From the NCBI GenBank assembly GCA_037157565.1, contig JAZHRO010000036.1, forward strand, positions 140,794,501 through 140,858,500: 64,000 nucleotides of DNA. Direction: 5' to 3'. Every line of letters begins with the position of its first letter. Positions within the stretch are counted from its first letter, which is position 1. The DNA is from Thalassia testudinum (lineage: Eukaryota; Streptophyta; Magnoliopsida; Alismatales; Hydrocharitaceae). The translations under genes and the position numbers were made by a program. Below are positions 11,172-21,165 of the stretch, one piece after another. The notes under the pieces were generated by a model. It saw only the letters and a list, made by a program, of their open reading frames with translations, was not told the DNA's origin and searched no databases.

Positions 11172-14100
11172 ATGTCTTCATGCTTGTCCTCTGGTGATCG
11201 GTTGATTGATTCGGGAGCATCTATGCACCTATGTGGCGACAGAGATGCATTCTCTCAATTAGCCCCTGTTACACCAGCTAGGACAGTGCAAGTTGTAGAT
11301 GAGAGACATAAGTCACTGGTTGGCAAGGGAGATGTCTCTATCTCCTATCCAAAGACTTACAGATGTTTCTTATGTGCTGGATTTTCCCTTGAGTTTACTG
11401 TCCATTAGCAGTATTACTAGGGATTTGAACTGCAGAGCCATTTTTTATGTGTCTTCTTGTGTCTTGCAGGATAAACTCACTGGGAAGACGATTGGTGGAG
11501 GGCGTGAGGAAATGGGGGTGTACCTCTGAGCCAGACCATTGTTGCTGCTTTTGCTACTCAAGGCCTTGCTTCCACTGGATCTCCCCTTCAGTGGCATCAT
11601 CACCTTGATCACCCGCCTATTAACTGCCTCAGACGGATTTTGCCACACATACCCTCTACTACTGCTCTCACCATGATGCTTGTCAGCTGGGAAAGTATCA
11701 TAGGACCAGTTTCCCAGTTCTAACTCTATTTCTTCTTCTATTGTTTTTGACTTGATTCATATGAATGTGTGGGGTCCCAGTCGCACTCATCATCGACTTG
11801 GGAATAGATATTTTCTATTTGTGGATGATTTTTCTCACATTTCTTGGATGTTTCTTTTGCAAAATAAGTCCAATGTGGGACAAATCAATGAGAACTTTGT
11901 TAAGGAAATAAAAACTCAGCATTCTTGTTTTGTGAAACGTTTTCAGTCTGATAATACCTTGGAGTTTTGTACTACTCGTTTGCGTACTTTCTTTTCTAGT
12001 CATGACATTATTCATGAGACCACGTGCCCACACACCTCTCAAAATGGTGTTGCTAAGAGGAAACATCGCTATGTTCTTGATGTTGCTCGTACTCTATTGA
12101 TTTACCATTCGGTTCCCTCCCTTTACTGGGGTAACACCGTTTTGACTGTATGTTTTTTTATCAATAGAATGCCTAATACTACATTACATGAACGAATTTC
12201 CTTGCAGGTTATATATCCTGATCGACCCCTATTTCACGTCACCCCTTAGACTTTTGGTTGTGTTGCCTTTGTCCATATGTTAGGACCGGGTCGGAATAAA
12301 CTAGTACCGAGAGCAGTTAAGTGCGTCTTTCTTGCGTATACCCGGACACAAAAGGGATATCACTGTTTTGATCCGCTTACTTCTCATAACTATGTTTCTG
12401 TGGATGTTACCTTTCATGAGGCTACACCTTTCTTTTCTGTGACGGTTGCTAAAATGCCTCCTGAGGGTGATATGGCGTCTATGCTATATACTCCCATTTG
12501 CTTTGGGAGCTTTCCTGAGATTCTTGTCCCTACTACACCATCAACACTTCCTGCTACGCATCCCTTTCCACACCTGACGGGGCCACTCCAGACATGTCCG
12601 CCCTCATACTACCTATCAGGGACCCCCACCCTTGCCTTCACCATCGGCTTCTCAGGTGAGTCCTTTAGACACTGATGTATTTTGTCATGTGATGGTCACA
12701 GGGACAGAACAGGTGATATGTCAGGCGATGATCTTGATCTTCCGATAGTCATTCAAAAGAGACCACGGACCTACACTACTTATCCTACGGCGGGGGCACT
12801 TGCTACTGATAGTCTAGCTCCTGAATTTGCTGGATTCACTTAAGCATTAGCTACTACGCAGATTCCAGCTACTCACCGTGAGGCCATGCTTGATCTAAAA
12901 TGGTAGGCAACCATGGAGGATGAGATGGTCGCTCTTCGAGGCAGTGGGACTTAGGAGCTCACTCCACTTCCTAATGGTGTTGCACTTGTTGGTTGTCGGT
13001 GGGTATTTACAGTGAAGTTTAATCCTGATGGTAGTGTTGCTAGGTACAAAGCCCGCCTCGTGACAAAGGGATTCACCCGGACTTATGGAGTGGGCTTCTT
13101 TGACATCTCACCAGTTGCCAAGCTTCCCATGGTCTGGGTGTTAGTTGCAGTGGTAATTCAGTTAGATTGGCCTTTGTATCAGTTAGATGTGAAGAATGCA
13201 TTTCTTTATGGTGATCTCCAAGAGGAAGTTTATATGCAATAGCCACCTGGCTTTGAGAGTTAGGGGGAGTGTGTATGCCGATTACAGAAGGCTATATACG
13301 GCCTCAAATAGAGTCCCAGAGCCTAATTTCAGAGGTCACAGGTTGTGGAAGCAGCTGGATTCAAGAAATCGACAGCTGATTTTTACTTTTTGTCAGGAGG
13401 ACTAGACGAGGTACTATGGTACTTATTTATGTTGATGATTGAATCATCACAGGTGATGATGAGCAAGGTATTGCTAAAGTTAAGTGCATCCTAGCAAAGT
13501 AGTTTGTCATGAAGAACCTGAGGGCTTTACGGTATTTCCTTGGTATTGAGGTTGCTCACAGCAAGAAGGGTACGGTCTTGTCTCAGAGGAAGTATACTTT
13601 AGATATCTTGCAGGAGGTTGGTATACTTGGAACCAAGGAGGTCAATATTCCTATGGACCCTAAGATGCCACTCTATGATTAGGATGCACAAGTGGACAGC
13701 AGACTATACAGACAGCTTGTGAGCAAGCTGTTGTATCTCACTATCATGATGCCAGATATCTCCTTTGCAGTTGGGATACTGAGTCAGTTCATGGCCAAGC
13801 CAACATGTCAACATTGGGATGCAGCATTGATGGCGCTTAGATATGTCAAGAAAGCTCCTGGGAAGGATCTCTTCTTCTCCAAGGGGTCTTCTATGACGTT
13901 GGTTGGCTACTTTGATGCAAACTATGCCGGATGTCATGTGAATCGCAAATCCACTATTGGACTCTGCACTTTCTTAGTAGGAAATTTGATCACATGAAGG
14001 AGCAAGAAACATGGCACAGTTACGAGATCCAGTGTCGAGTCTGAGTACAAAGCTATGGCTCAGACGATTGCAGAGATGATGTAGATCAAATCCTTACTTA

Positions 14101-14340
14101 TTGACCTACACGTGTAGTTTTCTAGCCCCATGGAAATGCAATGTAATAATAAAGTAGCCACCTTCATTGCAACAACCCAGCATTTCATGAGAGGACGAAG
14201 CATGTTGAGGTTGATTGTCACTATATAATGGACATTATTCAAAAGGGGTTGCTATATACCACTTATGTTGCATCTGAGGAGCAAACTGTAGATATTTTCA
14301 CTAAGCTCTTAGCAAGTTCTTCATTTGATTCTTGTATATC
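11172..14340 (+). pseudogene. Copia element 2 protease, integrase, RT and RNase H remnant
   Basis: Protease has the intact active site LIDSGASMHLCGD (about 11,200). Integrase (11,752-12,249) reads HMNVWGPSR, SDNTLEF and GVAKRKHR, where the family has D, D and E; the triad has therefore become N-D-K. The integrase C-terminus VKCVFLAYTRTQKGYHCFDP is near 12,320. RT (13,012-13,440) has RYKARLVTKGFTRTYG, LDVKNAFLYGDL and an intact YVDD followed at once by a stop. RNase H (13,692-14,090) keeps YFDANYAGCHVNRKST and VESEYKAMAQT. Stops and shifts throughout. Confidence 0.87.
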
Positions 14341-14384
14341 CAAGCTGAAAATGATACATATTTATGATTCAACTTGAGAGGGAG

Positions 14385-14535
14385 TGTTAGAATATGTGGT
14401 CTTTTAGTTTCTCTTATTGTAAAGGCTATGGGTGTTTTGTCCCTCAGGGATATTTCTATACTTTTGACTCTACGGTCTCTTTCTATATAAGAGAGCCCTA
14501 GGATTTCTAATGAAATTAAGTCATTACATCCAATT
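14385..14535 (+). repeat. 3' LTR of copia element 2
   Basis: 151 bp, preceded by the purine tract GAGAGGGAG, with TATA-like TCTATATAAGAGAG. It is followed by the target duplication GTCTT. Confidence 0.88.
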
Positions 14536-14540
14536 GTCTT

Positions 14541-14659
14541 TTTATTATTTCTTATATTGTACAGGGGTATGTAGTGTTATTTTCCCATGGTGCCTCTCTA
14601 GTCTATATAAAGGCACTTAGAGTTTCACGAATAAATTAGTTCACTCATTTTACCCAACA
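14541..14659 (+). repeat. 3' LTR of copia element 1, right piece
   Basis: It continues the LTR broken at 10,814 (TTTATTATTTCTTATATTG...ACCCAACA) and matches 2,669-2,787. It includes the TATA-like CTATATAAAGG. Confidence 0.85.
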
Positions 14660-17600
14660 ATATTGCCATAGATGAGTTTAGAGATGTGTTACAACCCAAA
14701 AAGTCAATACAATGTTTATAGGAATGTCGGGAATGAAATAAGTCAAATTGTAATGCGTACTCAGTTGGTCCCTTTATATAGAGAAAGGTCAAGGGACAAC
14801 AGAACCCGTCTATAGAATTGTAATCTCACATACAATGCGGGTACGAAAAAATATAAGAAAAAGAGAATTTCAAGAAAGCATAAAAGCAATAACAAAAAAT
14901 AAAAAATATGCTCTAACATGAAGAAATAGGGGCAAGAATACTATTGAGCTAAAGAACAAAGTGTGGAATTGGTGGGGATTCAAAGTGCATGCAAAGTTGA
15001 CCAGTCATGCACCAGCATGTTGGCAGTGTGTGCATGACAACCTAGTGCACTTGTTAGCATGCAAGCATGTATCTATGCATTGCCAAGTAGATGTAGGTTG
15101 CAAGAAGTGCATGAAGGGAAGAGGTATGTGTCATTGGAGTTCATGAATGTGTAGATGAAGCATAAAACATAAGGAGTTATTGCAAGATCATGGAATAAGT
15201 GAAGCATTAAGTGTTAGAGGATGTTACCAGGTTGTGAAGATGTAGATGGACCATCAAAAGTGGTGTAAGCCACGAAGCTTTGTATAAAGGGTTTAGGAGA
15301 CAAAATGAAGCACAAGAACTCAAGTTGTGAAGCTGAAGGCAGGATGTTGGAGGTCATCATGGGTGTAAAAATATGCGTATTAATGCTTCATAGGTTGAGG
15401 AGAACTACGTGGAGGTTGTTGAGGTGTAGGAAATGGTGGTCACAAGGGAACTAGATGGAGGTTGTCAAGGTGTAGGAAAAGGCGATCATGCTAGTTATGA
15501 TGATGGATGGTCTTGGAAACTTGATTTTGCCGTGAGTGGATCATTCATGCTGTTTGGAGGCATGATATCTACATTAGAGTGCTGGATCATGTCTTATGCA
15601 TGTCAAATTTCACTAGGATAGGATGAGTTGGGAGGGACAAACATTCAGTTGAAACAATAAATCTTGCAAATGAGAAGCTAGATTTTCTTGCGGGGAACTC
15701 CAATAATAAAAGTAGGAGAATAATATCTTTCTACTAGGAAAATGTTGTCTTCAGTGTTTAATGGATTAGAACAAAATCCTTGTAGGATGGTGATAACTCA
15801 AATGATTTTTATTTAATCTTTTCAATACAGACTTGATCTCCAATTCAAATGTAATATTATCATGTGAATCACAGTAAATCTAGAGCATTCTTCCTGTCTA
15901 TTAGAATCCATATAATCTGCTTAATTCATTAATCACATGATACAATTTTCTTGGCATTTTGGCTAAGATTAAGTGACACAATCGTTTAATATCTTTTAGT
16001 CAAACCTTTATAACATATGCTTGATTCAGGCAACATTGTAATAGTGTAAATGTGATGTCCATCTTTGAGTATGTCTTTCTAGAATACAAGACGTGTCCTC
16101 TATCCTTCATTTGTTGGGAGCCTATAGGTGTTGTTTATTGCACTTAATAGTTGCATCCCTAACATCTTGCCTCTGCAGGAAATATCCTCATCTAGCTTGC
16201 AAGATTTCCCCACATTTGGCAATTAATAGGTTGCTCAGATGATTTCCAGGTTGTCTAGGATCTTCCTTGTTCCCATTGATTATATCCTTCTATATCGACC
16301 TACCTCTAGGTGGAGGATGTGCTTCTAGAGGTGCTTTTCCCATTCATAGTTATTGGATATGAGATGTCCCTTGCAAGGGCCTATTGTTCACTTTGGAACT
16401 CCCTTTATCTTTCTTCAACTGTGATGGGACCATTGGAGCCAATCATGATAGATCGAATCCAATGATTCCCATCTAGTGTTGTTGTTTGGGGTAGTGTCCT
16501 ATGGACATCTTGGTGGCTTTGGTTGAAGGTGAATAAGGAATTTTACCTTCTTTTGACTGTTGGCAATAGAGAAGTGATTAATTTTGACAATGGTTTAAGA
16601 CTTAGATTAACTTGCTCCAGCTACCGTAGCCAATTTGACTAATGTGGTGACATTCTCTTTGAGAAGCATTGATTTAACATGCATTTGCAAGGTTTGTTTG
16701 ACCTGTAGTCCAATTCAATCATGGTAATGCCACTCTTCATCTCAACACATAAGCAATTGCTTCTCGGTGAATTGGCATAGTGGGTCTGCTGCTGGAGTGA
16801 TGTCACTTCTAGAAAGCAAGTTTAAGATGTATTGTTCTTCTCACTTCTCATCCTCTTCACTCTCCGTTGCTACTCCATTCCATTGCTATGAATATGATAA
16901 ATTAGTTGCAAAGACATGGTTCATATGTTCAATTGTCAACATATATCCAAGGATAAAGACTGGACCTACTGAATAAAGACCACGTAGAGACTGATGACCA
17001 TACTTCCTAACATTAGATGATAATTCATTTTTCTTGTCATTATCCATTAGATAGTTGACACATGGCATGATTGCTACTTTTTCTCCATCTATATCTTCCA
17101 AGTGATGAGGGGGAAAATCTCTTCTTGTGGTCTAACAAGGAAGGATGCCTGATTATCTAGGTAGAGATCACCTCACTTAGACAAAATCCATCATATGGTC
17201 AAGCCTCTAGCCTAACTACACCAACAATGGAAAATAGGCTTGTCATTACACCATCCACGTATTGGCAACACAATGTTTACATGTTAATGAGATGGGTTTG
17301 ATCATTCTAGGTTGGAAGCAATCTTTATCTCCCTACCTAGCTAATAAATGGTCTCACTGGCCCAATTTGGACTTTGCCCAGCAGAATTCACTATGTTCAG
17401 CTCGACCTTGCCCATCTAGGAGCGTCAACCCACTAGCCTCGACCGACAAGTGATCCTTGTCCGGGCACCTAAAGAGTTGGGTCTCTTCCCTTTGTACCAC
17501 CAACTTGCTGGGTTGGCTTGAAACACCTAGTTGGGTCCCCTTAGTTTTCCAAACAATTTGAGTTTACTAGTTAATTGGACTAAAGTTGACTTTTTCCCTG

Positions 17601-20235
17601 TGATTTTCTTGGGCAGGGCATCATCATGTAGAAGATTTCAGCTTGTTGACTCTAGATCAAGCTTTCAAGAGGAATGTGGATTGCAATTTGAACAAGGGCT
17701 ATAACACGTGCAGATAATAAATTCAACCATGGTTGAGTGCCCTCCCTTTGAGCCATCATCCCATTTGACCGACTTGCAAGACCTGGTAGGAATAACCTTT
17801 TTTAGGCATCTTGAATAGTTTAATTGGCTACTTTTTCTGACTGTTTGAATATACGGTTGACCTTTTGCAGTGCCACCAAATAAAAAACTAGGACTTGATA
17901 GGGATCGGGCTCCTGCCCCTCTCCAATGCATTCAACCACCAAGCTGCTACCCGCTTGAGGATCTAGAGCATGCAATTCTTTGGCAGGATTCAGTTGTTGA
18001 AAGGATTTAGGAGTGGAACGAGGGTTGACCACAAACTTGAATAGCAGAGTGCTGAAGTTTCAAATGAATAGAGGATTCCAACAAGTAGAGGATCTAGGCA
18101 TAGGTATTGGCACACCAATGCTTGCCTCAAGAGATGAAGTGACACTGGCAGAGAATTGCATCATGGGCCTTGGTAAATGAAAAGATGAAAATAATGAATC
18201 TTGCTGATCATCATTGTCGCCACATGAAATGACATCTATTTGAATTTCAAGAGATTATGCATAGATAAATTGATTCGATCCTTCCCATGTTGTGGGTTGC
18301 CAAAAACCTGTATGCAAGGCCCTATGGGAACCTAGGGAGGAGAGTTTGGAAATCCTGCCATCTGAACATTTGGTTCTAAAGCTATCGCTCTCTCAATCAT
18401 TATAGCCAACAATATAGTTTATTCAAGAAACCAACTCTCTCCAAAGATGTAGTGCTCTTTTCTAAAGCATAAACTCAGTCACCAACTCTCTTCCTCCTTT
18501 GGCAAATTGCTTTTTCCCCCTTTCCACATCCGGACCCCAGATTCACTTGTGGTTTTGGTGGCTATTTTCTTAGAACCTTGGGGATCTAAGGAACCATAAA
18601 GATCCATGTGTTGACTTCACATTACACTACTAGGAGGCATGCAAATCACCATGTGAATTGTGCGTATTAGACTTATAAATCATAAATCCCACCTCTCATG
18701 ATGCTTCTATTCTTTTACCCTTGACTTTAATACTCCCCCCAAGTTGAATAGTTTGCTGGCTGACCTGTCCAGACCAAGTCTGATTGATCAGAACCAAGAA
18801 CTTGTACCTACCAATTACCAGTTTACAAATTGACCACAGCAAGAGAGATCGAACTGCTCAAAACTAATAATACTTGATCTCCAGGGCAACGTGATTGATG
18901 ATTTTGAGTGCCACCACTTGTGTTATAGCAGCACAAACTTCAATCCACAAATCTTTCACCAAGGAACTACAAATGGCCACACATGCAGCACATGCAGGTG
19001 GCAATGCAACATGGATGAGGTTTGAGGATCCAACACACTATGCATGGAGGATTCTCATGAAGCATGGAGAGAAATATACCATTGGAGGTTACCCTTTAGC
19101 TATTCTCATGAAATGAATCTCATGAAATATTAGTTTTACATAACCATTCTTTTGAGGTTATCCCTCCCAACAAATGGTACCTACAGGGGTCACTGGTGAA
19201 AGGCATCCAAACATTTGCCTAAACGCACTACTAAAATTAGTGATGAAAAGAATAAAAATTTCCCACACTTTACAATCAAATTCTCCTTGTTGGTAATGTT
19301 ACTCCCTAATGTTTCATGCATGCTTTCCCACCTCCTTGGAATGACCATTTAACCTTGGGAAATGGTGAATGAAATTTCGGTGCTAAGGCTCTTGCATCCT
19401 AAAAAAGATTCCTTCTTTCCGAGAAGAGGTCGAAGAAAAAAAAACGCATGCTAAAGTACAACACAACGAAAATCTACTTTTCTAACGAAGGAGTTCAATA
19501 TGAACTACCGAGCTCACACTCTGGACAGGCTTCACTTGTCTGTGTGGCTCTGTTGGAGCTGTAGTGGTTCCAAGCCACAGACGCTCAAATGGATATTTGT
19601 TTGTGTCTAAAACAGTGGCAAAATCCTCATTGCTGCTAAATTCCCAAGCAGTGTTTTAGATGCTGATGGTGTGCCGCTGGCATGTCTAGTGATATGATCA
19701 TTTTTTAGCAATAGGCATATCGACACAGAAAAGTTATCGATATGTAGATGTTTCACCGGCATGCCCACGAAACCATCGACATGCCACCTGTAAGATCTGT
19801 TGTGTTGCTGCTGCTGCTGGCACACACTCCTACTACTACTACTGCTGGCGTACTTTGCTACTATTGCTAAATGCTATTACCGACCAATCTGGTGGATTAA
19901 ATCTCCAACATGAAAAATATTGATACGAATAATTTTTTGTTATCGATAACCTCGATAACCTGATATCGATACACAGGTATTTCCACGACATGTTCTCGAC
20001 ATACCCACAATACAGGCACTTGAAAATTTTTAAACACGACATTGATATCGACACTTCAAACCTTACGGCCAAGTGGTGCAAATAAACCAGTGCTTAGAAT
20101 ATAGATTGATGTTAATGTGCGTTGAGAAACGCTTTGATCATCTTAAATTTTTTTCTTTTTCCTACCGCTAGCGTACGCTCCTTCGATTGTGAAATGAATC
20201 CTGCATGAAAGTTAAAACGGTTGTATGCGTCGCAC
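14660..20235. other. Remaining intron 1 DNA, no gene recognised
   Basis: AT-rich sequence between the copia nest and WRKY exon 1. No open frame longer than about 88 codons and no recognisable domain, LTR or RNA gene was found. About 14,960-15,110 has recurrent GCATGC-type words. About 19,600-20,060 has clustered ATCGAT words, listed separately. It is most simply intron plus unidentified repeats. Confidence 0.5.
19920..20055. repeat. Cluster of ATCGAT palindromic words
   Basis: TTATCGATAACC, CTCGATAACC, GATATCGATAC and GATATCGACAC occur within about 130 bp, with further CGATATG/TATCGAC words just before (19,705-19,800). It resembles a small, decayed version of the CG-centred palindrome arrays elsewhere in the window. 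Confidence 0.4.
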
Positions 20236-20406
20236 CTTTGGATCAGCAATCATGACGGGGGAGTCAAGTAGCTTCCCAGGACTCATCCCGTCTGGCACGG
20301 TAAACACCGTGGACGAGGTGTCGATGGCCATCACCATCGCAAGGCTCCTCCTTTCGGCGATGCTCCTCTTCTCGTTGCCGGACCCTGAGCCTGCGATCTC
20401 CGCCAT
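20236..20406 (-). CDS. WRKY transcription factor, exon 1 (N-terminus)
   Basis: The start codon is at 20,406, in context CTCGCCATGGCG, which fits a plant start site. The exon gives 57 codons and ends in phase 0 at donor CCAAAG|GTGCGA. The protein starts MAEIAGSGSGNEKRSIAERR; the end, VFTVPDGMSPGKLLDSPVM, matches the conserved L-S-P-x-x-L-L-D-S-P block of group I WRKY factors. It is completed by PSPTTG in exon 2 at 2,194-2,364. Two Ser-Pro sites are here and a third is in exon 2, forming the kinase-regulated SP cluster. A TATA box lies about 100 bp upstream and a MULE-like element about 370 bp upstream. No WRKY domain is present here, so assignment to the family rests on this N-terminal motif. 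Confidence 0.75.
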
Positions 20407-20505
20407 GGCGAGGGATCGAGGTGGGTGCGATGGCTGGCGATTGCTGCCACTGCCGCATCAGCACAGCAGATCCTAAGGCCTCAAGGATTAGGAATGGTTG
20501 CCAAC

Positions 20506-20513
20506 ATTTATAG
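20506..20513 (-). promoter_or_regulatory. Probable TATA box of the WRKY gene
   Basis: On the minus strand CTATAAAT lies about 100 bp before the start codon, leaving room for a 5' leader of roughly 70 nt. A T/C-rich tract on the plus strand (20,641-20,670) lies further upstream. Confidence 0.55.
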
Positions 20514-20778
20514 ATGATATGTTCCGTTTACAGTCGACGCCCCCTTGTGAAGGTTACGGGATTCGTTGTGGGGAATGCAAGGCGGTGGGGGTGTGTGTTG
20601 CACGCTCCGTGAGAAGGAAGGTGACGAAGCGGATCAAGTTGATTTTTTTTTTCTTTTTCTTTTTTTTTTGAGAAGCTTTTAGCTGTCAGTGATCTTTTTT
20701 TTTGGGAGTACAGACGACGGTGTAGTTTTGGGGTTGATTCGGAAATGGGAAATGAAACGGAGTTGTGTGTGAAAGTTT

Positions 20779-21165
20779 GGAGGTGGGAGCACTTTTTTCC
20801 CTTCAAAATCTACCATCAAAAGGAATGAGGTCATAAATAAAGAAAAAAAATTAGATACGGATGGAGTAAATTGATTAAATAAAATAATCGTCTAGGTTAA
20901 AGATCATGTGCATTGAGGATTTCATAAGGAAAGTTTAAGCTCGTGGGTGAGGATATCGGGAATTTCATTGTCTTCCCTAAGAGAGAGAGAGTGAGGAGAG
21001 AAATTTTAAAATACTTCTGAAATGTAAACTTTCATTAATAAAGTAATTCAAGTCATTTCCTTGTCTTCAACTCATGTACTAGATATGCTTTATTATTTTC
21101 TTTAGTATTTTTTCTCTTCATTTAATTTATCTTGACGTCGATTTAGATATTTCCCGTTTATCGTC
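20779..21165 (+). repeat. Left terminal inverted repeat of the MULE-like element
   Basis: Pairs with 24,340-24,733 in inverted orientation. Both copies are AT-rich with many indels, so the element is not young. Confidence 0.65.

Larger units (their letters stand above)
10815..14535 (+). mobile_element. Copia element 2 (gag-less, nested in LTR of element 1)
   Basis: Two 151-bp LTRs (10,815-10,965 and 14,385-14,535) flank a 3.4-kb interior. The target duplication is GCCTT (10,810-10,814) and GTCTT (14,536-14,540), one mismatch apart; the intact sequence at this place in the 5' LTR of element 1 reads GTCTT. The interior goes from the primer site to protease in about 200 bp, so gag is almost entirely missing. 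Integrase, RT and RNase H follow with stops. The LTR ends in CCAATT rather than CA. Non-autonomous and decayed. Confidence 0.88.
2644..14659 (+). mobile_element. Copia element 1 (old, nested host of two insertions)
   Basis: This Ty1/copia element has a 5' LTR at 2,644-2,787 and a 3' LTR split into 10,785-10,814 and 14,541-14,659. Both LTRs start TGTTGAG and end ACCCAACA. A primer site follows the 5' LTR, and a purine tract (GAAGGGG) precedes the 3' LTR. Flanking pentamers GTATT (2,639-2,643) and ATATT (14,660-14,664) match at 4 of 5 positions, consistent with an old target duplication. Gag, protease, integrase, RT and RNase H remnants occur in the copia order but are full of stops and frameshifts. 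An RTE element interrupts the integrase and copia element 2 interrupts the 3' LTR. Not autonomous. Confidence 0.88.
2365..20235 (-). other. WRKY intron 1, 17.9 kb, filled with nested retrotransposons
   Basis: The donor (CCAAAG|GTGCGA) is at 20,235 and the acceptor (TTTGCAG) at 2,365 on the minus strand. About 12.0 kb of the 17,871 bp is the copia/RTE/copia nest at 2,644-14,659, on the opposite strand to the gene. Without the nest the intron would be about 5.9 kb. The exon pairing rests on motif continuity and matching phase, not on transcript evidence. Confidence 0.65.

Noticed and set aside
14961..15621. Two short plus-strand frames in the intron remainder
   Set aside because: 60-62 codons each, no similarity to known domains, no splice or promoter context.
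16886..17101. Minus-strand frame with NVRKYGHQ, resembling a WRKYGQK heptad inside the WRKY intron
   Set aside because: No zinc-finger Cys/His residues follow, W is absent, and no splice sites or flanking WRKY-domain similarity are visible; a chance match is likely.
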